Assembly (NCBI GenBank): GCA_030066665.1
Contig: JASJBD010000057.1
Span: 1 to 41,632 of the forward strand
DNA: 41,632 nucleotides
DNA from: Gammaproteobacteria bacterium
GTDB lineage: Bacteria; Pseudomonadota; Gammaproteobacteria; Steroidobacterales; GCA-2729495
Direction of reading: 5' to 3'
Shown: positions 8,637 to 16,768 of the stretch, piece by piece
Layout of the letters: every line of letters starts with the position of its first letter
Position numbering within the stretch: position 1 is the stretch's first letter
The notes under the pieces: generated by a model
What the model was told of the DNA's origin: nothing
Databases searched by the model: none
Seen by the model: only the letters and a program-made list of their open reading frames with translations
Position numbers and translations under genes: made by a program

Positions 8637-10370
8637 TCAATGACATTCGGTGCAGACGTCGAGCTGTGCCAACAGTTCGGCGCGGGACTGCAGCCTGCGT
8701 TGCGGCCGTTGGGAATCGTGGCAGTCGCTACAGTCCTGTCCCCTCTCCAGCACGAGTTTGTGCGAATGCTCGAAATGCCAGTAACCGTCGCGGGACTTTG
8801 CGAGTAGCGCCTTCAGCGCGGCAGTCTGCATGAGTTCGATTTCTCGGGGCGATGTTGCCGTGGCGTCCGGTCGTTCGCTGGACGGCATCGGTTGGGAAGC
8901 ACGCAGCGCAGCGGCGCTGCGCCCGGCAATCCGACCGGTCAGCACGGCTGGCCCCAGGAACGTGCCGGAACCGCCATAGCTGCCGTTGATACCGGCCACG
9001 CCCGTCACTTCGCCGGCGGCGAATAGACCGGGGATGGGCTCTCCGTTCGGGTCGAGCACGGCGGTGTCGTGGTCGATCACCAATCCACCCATGCTCTTGC
9101 GCGTCATAGGGTAAAGCCGCCACGCATAAAAGGGTGGTTCGCTGATCGGTTTCGGCAGTTTGTCGCCTGCGCCAAACCGTCCGAAATCTGCATCCTCGCC
9201 GGCCTCGATGTGTTCGTTGTATCGCGCGACGGTTTGCCCCAGCGTGTCTGGCGGTAGTCCGGCTGCCGTGGCCAGGTCGGCCAGCGTCTCGGCGCGCGAT
9301 ACGACGTCGGCATTGCCGAGGATTTCCTGCTCAATCGTGTTCCGGTTCAGCCAGGGCGCGCCGCGCACCATCAGGCGTTTCCGGCCGGTCGCATCGAAAA
9401 TCAACCAGTAAGCCTGTTCCGGCATCGCCAGCACGGTTTGTTCCAGGGTCTTGCGCGCCACGGCTTCGTTCATGAAACGTTGCCCCTCGCGATTGACGTA
9501 GATCGCGATGGGGTTTTGTGCCAGCAGACCGTGCTCGCCACTGGGATCACGCGGGTCGGGAAAACCCGTAACGAAGATGGTTTGATGGTCCAGGCGCGAC
9601 ATCGCGGCACCGGTCGCGGCACCCAGGTCGAGTCCGCTGCCGGTTGCAAACCGCCCAGCGCCGTTCAACAGGCGCGCCGGCATGTCCACGTCGGCGTGCC
9701 AGTTCGCCCGCACCCGATCGAGGTTGCCTTCAAACCCGCCGGTTGCAACGATCACCGAGCCTGCGGTGATTGTGCCGGTTGCATCGCTGCGCTGATCTCG
9801 CGTAACGACTCGCCAGTTCCCGCGAGCGTCACGCGCCAGACCGGTTGCCGCGGTATTGAATCGAAACTCGACATTCTCGAGTGCCAGCGTCGCTTTCATG
9901 ATGGGTACGACTACGTTGACCGCCGCGCCGCGCGCGAAATGGAAACGCGGTACGCTGGTCTCACCGGGGGCCGGCAGCAGCAAGGTGAATTCCACGCCAA
10001 GCCCGGCCAGCCAGTCGTGCACCTCCGGGCGTGAAGCCGCCGCGTACCGACGTACCCACTCAGCATCCGCATCCTCGCCCCAGGCCAGCATGTCGGCGAC
10101 CGCGAGGTCGACGCTATCCTCGATACCTCTGGCCTGCTGTAACGGCGTGTCGACCATGAACAGGCCGCCCGCCATCACGGCGTGACCGCCACCGACGGAA
10201 TTGATATCGAGCACGACGACCCGCGCCCCTGTCTGGCCCGCCTCGAGCGCCGCTGACAGGCCGGCGATGCCGGCGCCGATCACAACCACATCGGTGTCGG
10301 GCCCGGAAGAATCCGTCGCGCAGGCGCCGAGTAACCATGTCGCCAGCAGGAATAAGGTCCGGTGCCTCAT
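8637..10370 (-). CDS. Lipoprotein flavocytochrome: fumarate-reductase-like flavoprotein with two C-terminal hemes
   Basis: A 577-aa probable periplasmic FAD oxidoreductase of the fumarate/urocanate reductase/3-ketosteroid-dehydrogenase superfamily. The N-terminus has a hydrophobic segment ending in a lipobox (LLGAC, C17), so it is likely membrane-anchored by lipid. FAD binding is shown by VVVIGAGIAGLSA (G32-x-G-x-x-G37) and by the C-terminal GGLVIDHDTAVLD and GSYGGSGTFLGPAVLTG elements. Past the flavin domain are two heme c sites, CSDCH (547-551) and CTECH, the last five residues. A nearby HSH could supply axial ligands. In Shewanella-type flavocytochrome c the hemes are N-terminal, so this order is reversed. 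The ATG overlaps the upstream serine hydrolase stop (ATGA, 10370-10367). The electron acceptor substrate is unknown. Confidence 0.85.
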   Translation of the reverse strand: MRHRTLFLLATWLLGACATDSSGPDTDVVVIGAGIAGLSAALEAGQTGARVVVLDINSVGGGHAVMAGGLFMVDTPLQQARGIEDSVDLAVADMLAWGEDADAEWVRRYAAASRPEVHDWLAGLGVEFTLLLPAPGETSVPRFHFARGAAVNVVVPIMKATLALENVEFRFNTAATGLARDARGNWRVVTRDQRSDATGTITAGSVIVATGGFEGNLDRVRANWHADVDMPARLLNGAGRFATGSGLDLGAATGAAMSRLDHQTIFVTGFPDPRDPSGEHGLLAQNPIAIYVNREGQRFMNEAVARKTLEQTVLAMPEQAYWLIFDATGRKRLMVRGAPWLNRNTIEQEILGNADVVSRAETLADLATAAGLPPDTLGQTVARYNEHIEAGEDADFGRFGAGDKLPKPISEPPFYAWRLYPMTRKSMGGLVIDHDTAVLDPNGEPIPGLFAAGEVTGVAGINGSYGGSGTFLGPAVLTGRIAGRSAAALRASQPMPSSERPDATATSPREIELMQTAALKALLAKSRDGYWHFEHSHKLVLERGQDCSDCHDSQRPQRRLQSRAELLAQLDVCTECH

Positions 10371-11554
10371 CGCAGTCCGCGAATGATGGTATTCACGAGG
10401 TAGGCATTATCCCAGCCTGGCTTCAGCGGATTCGGGCCCAGCGCCGGGCCAAGCCGGACGATGACCAGCTCGCGTGACGGTACGACGTAGACGCGCTGCG
10501 CGCCCCGGCCGGAGAAGTAATACACATCGTCCGCCAGGAATGGTTCGCTGCGTGCGTAAGCGCCGGCTGCAGACGGATTGGCGACGCGCGGATTCACCTC
10601 CTTTTCATAGCCGAGCCAGGTCTGCAACCCGTACCATTTCGACACCGGCGAGGCTTCGACCATGCGGTCGATCCACGCGCCGCTGACGATACGGCGATCG
10701 TTCCAGCTACCGCGATTCAGCATTACCTGGCCAACCCGGGCCCAGTCGCGGGCCGTGGCCATCAGGCAACAGGACGTAAAGGCGTCGCCGTCCTCCCGGT
10801 CCAGCCACACGCGGGCCTCGCCGCCGCGCATCGGCTGCCAGAGCTTTTCGTCCAGGTAAGCCGCGTAACGTTTACCCGTGGCCCGTTGAATCACGGTGCC
10901 AAGCAGTTCGGAGTTGATGTTGTTGTAGTCGAACTGTGTGCCCGGCGCCCAATCGGCCAGTGGATTTCGCAGCGTCGGACCGAGCGTGTTGCCGGAATAG
11001 AGCCAGCGGAAATCGTCGGTGAAGGGGTTCAGTGTGAAGCGGTAGTTCGCCAGGCCGGAAGACATCATCATGAGCTGGTGCAGCGTGATCGCACCGCGCG
11101 GATCGCCGGCCCACTCATTGATATACCGGCTCACTGGATCGTCCGCGGAGTCAATGTCCCCGTTCTCGATCGCTACGCCGACGAGCAGAGCCTGCAGCGA
11201 TTTGTGCATGGATTGCGACTGCGTAAGGCTGTTGCCGTCCCAGCCGTCCGCATACCACTCGTGCTGCAGCTTTCCGCCGTGCAGGACCACAAGCGCAAAG
11301 CTGTCGAAGCGTTGGGCGAACTCCACCGCATTAGTGAATGCGACATCGCTGACGCTGCGGGCCGCGACCGGCGCAACCGGAAAAGGCGCCGGGTCGCCGC
11401 TGACCTGCTCGTTGGGTCGCAACAGGCGCGGCGCGGCGCCGAAGAACTGCGCGAACGTGCTCGCGTAGCGGCGCCACAGCCAGGGATCCTGCCAGTAGAC
11501 AACGTTGACGACGACCGCGAGGAGCAGCAGGACAATCAGGCTGCGGCGCGCCAT
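10367..11554 (-). CDS. Serine hydrolase, class C beta-lactamase fold, membrane-anchored
   Basis: A 395-aa beta-lactamase/transpeptidase-like esterase or peptidase. The catalytic S-x-x-K is S115-M-H-K118 and the Y-x-N motif is Y210-N-N212. A third KTG-like box is not obvious; GRGAQRVYVVPSREL may substitute in the C-terminal strand, as in many esterase-like family members. Residues 5-20 form an uncleaved signal-anchor, placing the domain in the periplasm. It is the middle gene of a minus-strand operon: a 27-base gap from the upstream 201-aa protein and a 4-base overlap with the flavocytochrome. It may hydrolyse an ester or amide to release the flavoenzyme's substrate, but that is inference. It is unlikely to be a true antibiotic-resistance enzyme. 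Confidence 0.82.
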   Translation of the reverse strand: MARRSLIVLLLLAVVVNVVYWQDPWLWRRYASTFAQFFGAAPRLLRPNEQVSGDPAPFPVAPVAARSVSDVAFTNAVEFAQRFDSFALVVLHGGKLQHEWYADGWDGNSLTQSQSMHKSLQALLVGVAIENGDIDSADDPVSRYINEWAGDPRGAITLHQLMMMSSGLANYRFTLNPFTDDFRWLYSGNTLGPTLRNPLADWAPGTQFDYNNINSELLGTVIQRATGKRYAAYLDEKLWQPMRGGEARVWLDREDGDAFTSCCLMATARDWARVGQVMLNRGSWNDRRIVSGAWIDRMVEASPVSKWYGLQTWLGYEKEVNPRVANPSAAGAYARSEPFLADDVYYFSGRGAQRVYVVPSRELVIVRLGPALGPNPLKPGWDNAYLVNTIIRGLR

Positions 11555-11581
11555 CCCCGGTGCCGATTGATTGGGGAGGTG

Positions 11582-12187
11582 CTAGTCGATCAGCTTGCAG
11601 CTGATCCAGTCGTCTTCGCCGATATCCGACACCTCGATTTCCACGCCCATATCCTTGGCATAGCCATAGAAACGCGGCTTGACGAATTTCTCGTGGATCT
11701 CTTCCTCGGTCAGATCGAACTGGCCGATCCGTTTGGCCTGTTTCAGCACGTACCCGAAAGGTTCTTTCCAGCGACGGATGCCTTCGTCGGCTTCGTTTTC
11801 CAGTGCCAGCTGAAAATGGCAGGCCGTGCGGTCGAACATGCCGACCAGCGCGATTTCCTTCTTGCCGGTCTTGCGGATGATGTTGCCAACCCGCTCATTG
11901 ATGGGCCGCATGGTCTTGACGTCGTGGTCGACAAACTCCTGAATCATGTCGTGGTCCTTGGCGAACTGCATCGCGTTCAGATGCATCTTCACCAGCGCAT
12001 CGTTGACTTCGTGCGCATAGCCGGCCTGGTTCGACAGGGTCCGCAGCATTACATTCAGCGACTTGCCGAGTTCCAACTCGCGGCCCTCGAAGCCGCTCAG
12101 AGTCTTGAAGTTGTCGACGACGTTCGACTTTTTCGGGGTATGCGGCGGAACCTCCGCCGGTTGGGGCTTGGGCTGTGCCTGGGCCAT
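11582..12187 (-). CDS. Uncharacterised 201-aa protein
   Basis: I do not recognise this family. From the ATG at 12187, preceded by GGAGG, it is 201 aa with a Pro/Gln/Lys-rich N-terminus (residues 2-20) and then an apparently soluble, mainly helical and charged domain. Conserved-looking features are a His/Asp run (FAKDHDMIQEFVDHDVKTMRP), a single Cys in DRTACHFQ and a C-terminal EDDWISCKL. No signal peptide or membrane helix is visible. The frame is open upstream to 12442, but that stretch overlaps the divergent promoter region and looks non-coding. It is first in the operon with the serine hydrolase and flavocytochrome, and divergent from the isochorismatase-like gene. A distant resemblance to small hydrolases is possible, but I cannot support a function. 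Confidence 0.75.
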   Translation of the reverse strand: MAQAQPKPQPAEVPPHTPKKSNVVDNFKTLSGFEGRELELGKSLNVMLRTLSNQAGYAHEVNDALVKMHLNAMQFAKDHDMIQEFVDHDVKTMRPINERVGNIIRKTGKKEIALVGMFDRTACHFQLALENEADEGIRRWKEPFGYVLKQAKRIGQFDLTEEEIHEKFVKPRFYGYAKDMGVEIEVSDIGEDDWISCKLID

Positions 12188-12220
12188 GTCTGCTGCCTCC
12201 GTGGTCTGGTTTTGAATACC

Positions 12221-12250
12221 TGTATAGAGCATGCCCGGACGGTCCGGCAA
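12221..12250 (-). promoter_or_regulatory. Candidate promoter with GC palindrome, minus-strand operon
   Basis: On the minus strand a -35-like TTGCCG (12250-12245) and a -10-like TATACA (12226-12221) are 18 bases apart, about 35 bases upstream of the 201-aa protein ATG. A perfect palindrome CCGGAC-G-GTCCGG (12235-12247) sits in the spacer and touches the -35, a typical repressor position. It is in the 212-bp divergent region, so it could also affect the gene at 12400. Confidence 0.4.
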
Positions 12251-12399
12251 GTCCGGCTGACCGGATTCACCGGGCGCAACCGCGCCTCGGGCAGCTTGCC
12301 CGGGTGTCGGCAACCGGCAGGGCCGCCGCCTTGCAGGGTTCCGGCTTCGATGCGAACATTGGCCGCCCGCATCCGCACGGGCAGCACAGGGGAATAAGA

Positions 12400-13026
12400 A
12401 TGGCGACTCAAGATCAGAACTACGCCGGCGTCTGGGATTCACGCCTGGGCTTTGGTGAGAAATCAGCGATTATCGTCATCGATTTGTTGCAGGGCTACAC
12501 GACGGAAGGTTCGGCGTTATATGCGCCTGGCGTGGTCGCCTGCGTGAAGGAGATGCCTGATTTCCTCGACCTGGCGCGGGAAAAGGGCGTACCGATCATT
12601 CACACCCGGGTGCTCTATACACCGCCCGACTATGCGGACGGTGGTGTCTGGATCAAGAAAGCGCCGGTGCTGAAAGACCTGGTAGTGGGCAATCCCTACG
12701 CCGAATTCTGCGACGAAGTCGTCCCGCACAAAGACGAAGTGGTCATTACCAAGCAGTATGCCAGCGCATTCTTCGGCACGTCGCTGGTGGCAACCTTGAA
12801 CGGTCTGGACGTGGATACCCTGATAATTACCGGCTGCACGACATCCGGCTGCATTCGTGCCACCGCGGTGGATGCCGTTCAGCATGGATTCCGGCCGATC
12901 TGCGTGCGCGAGTGCATCGGCGACCGTCACGATGGTCCGCACGAAGCCAATCTGTTCGACATCAACGCCAAGTATGGCGATGTGATCAGCAAGGAGGAGG
13001 CTATGGAGTACCTGAACAGCCTCTAG
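12400..13026 (+). CDS. Isochorismatase-fold amidohydrolase (N-carbamoylsarcosine amidase-like)
   Basis: A 208-aa cytoplasmic cysteine hydrolase. The catalytic triad is D28 (IIVIDLLQGY), K118 (VITKQYASAFFGT) and C151 (TGCTTSGCIRAT). The ASAFFGT and GCTTSGCIRAT signatures match the N-carbamoylsarcosine amidohydrolase/maleamate amidohydrolase branch, rather than true isochorismatases, so C-N bond hydrolysis of a carbamoyl or amide is expected. The ATG at 12400 follows CAGGGGAA. It is the first gene of the plus-strand cluster ending at 17244, 75 bases before the deacetylase. The PuuE-like and cupin neighbours suggest breakdown of a nitrogen-rich (ureide- or amide-type) compound, with this enzyme releasing NH3, possibly with CO2. 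Confidence 0.87.
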   Translation: MATQDQNYAGVWDSRLGFGEKSAIIVIDLLQGYTTEGSALYAPGVVACVKEMPDFLDLAREKGVPIIHTRVLYTPPDYADGGVWIKKAPVLKDLVVGNPYAEFCDEVVPHKDEVVITKQYASAFFGTSLVATLNGLDVDTLIITGCTTSGCIRATAVDAVQHGFRPICVRECIGDRHDGPHEANLFDINAKYGDVISKEEAMEYLNSL

Positions 13027-13101
13027 CTTCGCGGCTGCATTGACATTTATCACGATACCGGTCGGCGCGACCGATTAGAGTTCACAGGGGAGAAGAAACC
13101 G

Positions 13102-14064
13102 ATGGCACTTCGCAAGAAAAGTACCCGCAAGAAGGTCAAGAAATCGCCGCGCAGCAAGCTGACGCAGTCGAAACACTATGACTTTGTGCCGATTATCGAT
13201 CGCAAGCCCTTCGAGCTGCCGAATGGTGCGCGGGTTGCGGTGCTGCCCTACATCAATATCGAGCATTTTCCGGCCGATATCCCCGGCACCGCGCTGATAC
13301 CCGGTACCGCTGGTTTTACGCCCGATCCCCTGAACTACGGCTGGCGCGACTACGGCAACCGCGTCGGCCTGTGGCGCATGATGGACTTGATGGACGAGTG
13401 CGGCATGCGCGGCACGGTGTGCCTGAATGGCGAGATCATCCGCGAGTACCCGCGCATCATCGAGGAAGGCGAGGCGCGCAACTGGGCGTGGATTGGCCAC
13501 GGCGTCAACAATGCGCCGGCCAATTTTATCGGCAACGTGCGCAATGCCGACGGCACGCTTAACATGCTGGACGAGGACAAAGAGCGCAGCATTCTCGAGG
13601 CGACACTGGGGTCAATGAAAAAGACCCTCGGCCGCAAGACCAAGGGGTGGCTGAGCCCGTTCCTGACGCATACCGACAATACGCCGCGCCTGCTCGAGGA
13701 GTACGGAGTGGAGTATCTGTGCGACTACACGGCTGATGATCATCCCTTCCGCTTCAATACGCCGAAGAAGAAGCTGATCGCCGTGCCGTATACGGTGGAA
13801 ATCAATGACATTCCGGCGTTTCTGAACCTGGGCGTGTCGTCCGAGGCGTTCGGCGACATGATCATCGACCAGTTCGACGTGTTGTATGAGGAGGGCGCGA
13901 CCAACGCGCGCTGTATGCCGATCTGCCTGCACACCTTCCACGTGGGGCAGCCGAACAAATTCAAACACCTGGCCAGAGCCTTTCGCTACATCGCCAGCCA
14001 TAGAGACGTGTGGCTGACGACCGGCGACGAGGTGAATGACTGGTTCCGCAAGAAATACATGTAA
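13102..14064 (+). CDS. PuuE-like polysaccharide deacetylase with basic N-terminal extension
   Basis: A 320-aa NodB-fold metal-dependent hydrolase. The segment LNYGWRDYGNRVGLWRMMDLMDECG (broken here as residues 78-102), the following GTVCLNG and the metal-binding IGHGVNN closely follow the pattern of PuuE-type allantoinases and related cyclic amide hydrolases, more than chitin or peptidoglycan deacetylases. No signal peptide is present, consistent with a cytoplasmic small-molecule role. Residues 1-24 are unusual: nine Lys and four Arg (RKKSTRKKVKKSPRSK) precede the fold. The ATG follows GGGGAGAAGA. The stop is 23 bases before the 88-aa gene. A cyclic ureide or amide substrate is inferred from family and neighbours. 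Confidence 0.85.
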   Translation: MALRKKSTRKKVKKSPRSKLTQSKHYDFVPIIDRKPFELPNGARVAVLPYINIEHFPADIPGTALIPGTAGFTPDPLNYGWRDYGNRVGLWRMMDLMDECGMRGTVCLNGEIIREYPRIIEEGEARNWAWIGHGVNNAPANFIGNVRNADGTLNMLDEDKERSILEATLGSMKKTLGRKTKGWLSPFLTHTDNTPRLLEEYGVEYLCDYTADDHPFRFNTPKKKLIAVPYTVEINDIPAFLNLGVSSEAFGDMIIDQFDVLYEEGATNARCMPICLHTFHVGQPNKFKHLARAFRYIASHRDVWLTTGDEVNDWFRKKYM

Positions 14065-14087
14065 CCGACATAGAGGTAGATAGCGAT

Positions 14088-14354
14088 ATGGCACAACGTG
14101 TGCAAGACCAAAAGCCCGAGCGCGACGACGCAGCGAAGGCGTGGATGAAAGAAAATGTCGCCGAGCAGAAGAAGCGCTGGAAGGCGATTTACGACGCCCA
14201 GGAGAAGCTCTGGCCCAAACGCAAGAAGTGGTACAAGGAATTCCTGCAGATCATCCAGACGCGGGGATTTAACTGGGATGGGGACAATCTGCGCAAGATC
14301 CCGAAGAAGGAAATTCCAAAGGAGCCGAAGCGCAAACACAAGGTGGTCTTTTAG
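14088..14354 (+). CDS. Small highly charged protein, 88 aa, unknown
   Basis: No family recognised. The 88-aa sequence is rich in Lys, Arg, Glu, Asp and Trp, probably helical in residues 10-60 (KAWMKENVAEQKKRWKAI onwards). It ends in a basic run (IPKKEIPKEPKRKHKVVF). No signal peptide, membrane helix or Cys is present. The ATG is preceded by GAGGTAG. It sits between the deacetylase and the Lys-tailed cupin, 23 and 34 bases away, in the same direction, so it is very likely translated as part of the operon. The size and charge suggest a partner subunit or scaffold, not an enzyme. Its basic C-terminus resembles the extensions on both neighbours. Confidence 0.72.
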   Translation: MAQRVQDQKPERDDAAKAWMKENVAEQKKRWKAIYDAQEKLWPKRKKWYKEFLQIIQTRGFNWDGDNLRKIPKKEIPKEPKRKHKVVF

Positions 14355-14388
14355 ACCCTTGCCGCAGATTTAGAAGAGGAGAACAGCC

Positions 14389-15522
14389 GTGGCCAGACCA
14401 CATATTGAGCCCTACGTAGAGCTCGATTCACCGTATAAGAAATTCGATATCGCCGGTTTCAAGGGCAGTGAGTACAAGGTGCTGTCGCTCGATCCCGATT
14501 CCGGCGCCTGCACGCTGAAAGTCAAGTTCAAAAACGGCTACAGGCGCAAGCCCGGCGTGAGCCACTCCGACGTGGAGATTTTCCTGCTCGAAGGCCGTCT
14601 GAAGGTCGGCAAGGCAGTCTGGACGCGCGGGCACTACGCGTTCATTCCGGCCGGGATGCACGTCGATGCGATCAGCGCGTCGCAGGGAGCCGAGGCGATC
14701 GTAATGTTCAACGACTCCGAGCCGGACTTCCTGGAGTCGGATCGCAGCCACCAGCTCGCACTGACGGACGCTTTCACGTCCTTCAACAGCTACGTCGACG
14801 CGCCGTGGGGGCCCGGGAATCTCGTGTCGCCGTCGGTGGCGTCAGGCTGCCTGATCAAGGTATTGCACTACGATGTGCTGACCCAGGCGATCAGCTTCCT
14901 GTACTGCATGACGCCGCAATTCATGCAGAACAATATTTCTTATCACGATTGCGCGGAAGAGAGCTACCACATCTGGGGCACGTCCTGGATGATGCAGTTC
15001 GGTGACCTGCCGACCGGTGGCTATTTCTGGCGGCCGCCGTACATCGATCACGGTGCGTTCCGCTGCGAACTGGGCACGATTGCATTCGGTCGCACGGACT
15101 CCAAGCTGCATAACTATTTCCACTTCAACCCGTGGGCCACGCCGGACGAGAACATGAAGCGCGCCGCGGCGCATCTGTACCGCCAGCGGCCGCAGCTGTA
15201 TGAGTGGACTGCGGCGCACGGGCACAATCACCCGCATGGTCCGCCGGACTTCGAGTACAAGGACTACAGGGATGATGCACAAGTCCGGCTGATTCACGGT
15301 CGGTCGCCGGTTGCCGAGCAAGAGGCGGCAGCGGCTCCAGCGCGGAAGAAGAAGACGGCGAGCAAGAAGAAAGCGACGAGCAGGAAGAAGACTGCGCGGA
15401 AGAAAACGACGCGCAAGAAGAAGGTAGCTCGTAAAAAGGCACCAGCCAGGAAAAAGACAACGCGCAAGAAAGCGACTAGGAAAAAGACCGCGCGTAAGAA
15501 AGCGACACGTCGTCGGAGATAG
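14389..15522 (+). CDS. Two-domain cupin protein with histone-H1-like Lys/Arg tail
   Basis: A 377-aa protein with a GTG start at 14389 after AGAGGAG. Residues 55-110 form a cupin-like strand set (VSHSDVEIFLLEGRLKVG, then YAFIPAGMHVDAI). A second cupin-like region at 180-235 contains H186, E190/E191 and H221, so it looks like a bicupin metalloenzyme. Residues 275-285 are His-rich (AAHGHNHPHG). The last 60 residues (318-377) are almost only Lys, Arg, Thr and Ala in repeats such as KKTARKK and KKATRKK, like histone H1, Hc1 or AlgP tails. Such a tail on a cupin enzyme is unusual. Bicupins include (S)-ureidoglycine aminohydrolase, which fits the PuuE-like neighbour, but specific residues do not prove it. 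A strong terminator follows at 15543. Confidence 0.82.
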   Translation: MARPHIEPYVELDSPYKKFDIAGFKGSEYKVLSLDPDSGACTLKVKFKNGYRRKPGVSHSDVEIFLLEGRLKVGKAVWTRGHYAFIPAGMHVDAISASQGAEAIVMFNDSEPDFLESDRSHQLALTDAFTSFNSYVDAPWGPGNLVSPSVASGCLIKVLHYDVLTQAISFLYCMTPQFMQNNISYHDCAEESYHIWGTSWMMQFGDLPTGGYFWRPPYIDHGAFRCELGTIAFGRTDSKLHNYFHFNPWATPDENMKRAAAHLYRQRPQLYEWTAAHGHNHPHGPPDFEYKDYRDDAQVRLIHGRSPVAEQEAAAAPARKKKTASKKKATSRKKTARKKTTRKKKVARKKAPARKKTTRKKATRKKTARKKATRRRR

Positions 15523-15542
15523 CCTACGGCGCGCTTAACGGA

Positions 15543-15573
15543 GGGGTCAGAGTATTTGCTCTGACCCCTTTTT
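15543..15573 (+). terminator. Rho-independent terminator, also a REP-like palindrome
   Basis: A perfect 10-bp stem (GGGGTCAGAG, 15543-15552; CTCTGACCCC, 15559-15568) with a 6-base loop is followed by five T. It is 20 bases after the cupin stop, so it can end that transcript. The GGGGTCAGAG/CTCTGACCCC core is a palindrome I associate with repetitive extragenic elements in proteobacterial genomes. It is followed only 16 bases later by the next start, so some read-through to the reductase is possible. Confidence 0.8.
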
Positions 15574-15589
15574 GCATGAGGGATCACAA

Positions 15590-16768
15590 GTGGACCGAGA
15601 CGCTGCAGTAGCGATGGCCCAGCAGGCCATCAAGGCAAAAAACAAGCGACTCGTCGATGCCGTATTGGCAATCAAGGCGGAGCGCGAGCGACATCCGCAA
15701 TCGTCGAAATCGGTCGGGGAGTTGCCGCTGATCGCGGTGACTGCTGCCACCGGGTGGGAGTGCTACGCGGTCGTTGAGGAACTGGTCAAGACAGGCAAAT
15801 TTCGCGTGCGGGCCCTGTATCGCACGCCCGGTACGCAGGCCGCCGCGCGGCTCGAAACACTTTTGGAGAAAACTGAAGCCGAGACGCCGGGTTTGCTAAT
15901 GCTGCATTCGGGTGTCGACCTGAATTCTGAAGCCAAGCTGACCGAAGCCTTTGCCGATTGTGATGGTGTAGTGCTGTACGTCACGGCCAATGAGGCGAAA
16001 GCCGGCAAGATCACGAATAACGGTAACACTCCTGCTCGCGGCCGCGTGGTCGTCATGGGCCAGGTTATGTCGGCGCTGGGTGCGATAAAGGCGAACCCGT
16101 CAGTGCAACATGTAATTACATTGGTATTCCCGACCGACAAGGTCACCGGTATTGCCGAAGATGCTCCGGAGATCCCGTGGTGGATCGACCAGCGACTGCG
16201 ACTATCGAATTTCCTGCGAGGGCATGGAGTGAACGTGACCTGTATTCATCGCCCGGCCTACTACTACAACATGCATCGGGTCGATTACACCTCACAGGCC
16301 CAGATTCGCGGTGATAGCCAACTGTCGCGAACCATGATCCGTGAGAACAATCTACCCAGCATCAATGATCCGGACTTCCTCGTTAACTGGGTGGATGTAC
16401 GCGACGTCGGCAAGTGGGTCGGCACCTGTTTCGAGTATCCGGAAGTATTCAGCAACCAGGATTTCTCGATCGCATCCTGCGCGTTGACCGGCGATCAGCT
16501 GGTCGAAATCGCCGAGCTCACCAACAAGCACGGCACGAAATTCAAGTACAAGCAATTCCCGCAATGGGTCATGAAGATGATCAGTATCTTCACAGAGGAG
16601 GTCGTTTACCCGCTGCGCTACTCACAGTGGTACAACGAAAAGGGCAATGGCTACGATTTTGCGTCAAACGATGATCTGGCCGATCTTGAACGTATCCATC
16701 CGTTGTGGACCTTCGAGAAAAAACTCGAATCCTGGGGTATCACCGACATCAAACCGGGGCAGAAATGA
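15590..16768 (+). CDS. NmrA-like atypical SDR, NAD(P)-binding
   Basis: About 392 aa. After a roughly 45-residue helical N-terminal extension comes a Rossmann start (LPLIAVTAATGWECYAVVEEL, residues 46-66) in which the glycine motif is TAATGWE, a degenerate form of the usual TGATGxxG. RVRALYRTPG marks the end of the second strand, as in NmrA/HSCARG and isoflavone reductase-like proteins. The classical YxxxK pair is not evident; PAYYYNMHRVDY is the nearest. Domains of this kind are reductases or redox sensors. I prefer the GTG at 15590, with GAGGGA eight bases upstream, to an in-frame TTG at 15572 that lies in the terminator tail. The stop overlaps the next cupin start (ATGA, 16765-16768), so the pair is coupled. 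Confidence 0.8.
   Translation: MDRDAAVAMAQQAIKAKNKRLVDAVLAIKAERERHPQSSKSVGELPLIAVTAATGWECYAVVEELVKTGKFRVRALYRTPGTQAAARLETLLEKTEAETPGLLMLHSGVDLNSEAKLTEAFADCDGVVLYVTANEAKAGKITNNGNTPARGRVVVMGQVMSALGAIKANPSVQHVITLVFPTDKVTGIAEDAPEIPWWIDQRLRLSNFLRGHGVNVTCIHRPAYYYNMHRVDYTSQAQIRGDSQLSRTMIRENNLPSINDPDFLVNWVDVRDVGKWVGTCFEYPEVFSNQDFSIASCALTGDQLVEIAELTNKHGTKFKYKQFPQWVMKMISIFTEEVVYPLRYSQWYNEKGNGYDFASNDDLADLERIHPLWTFEKKLESWGITDIKPGQK

Noticed and set aside
10367-11554. Antibiotic-resistance beta-lactamase
   Set aside because: The S-x-x-K and Y-x-N are shared with many esterases; the N-terminus is a membrane anchor and the context is metabolic.
10886-12397. 503-aa open frame on the plus strand
   Set aside because: It runs antisense through the serine hydrolase and the 201-aa protein; both real genes have motifs and ribosome binding sites.
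15340-15520. Repetitive AAG/CGC-rich DNA as a possible tandem repeat or CRISPR-like element
   Set aside because: It is simply the coding sequence of the Lys/Arg tail, in frame and ended by the gene's own stop.
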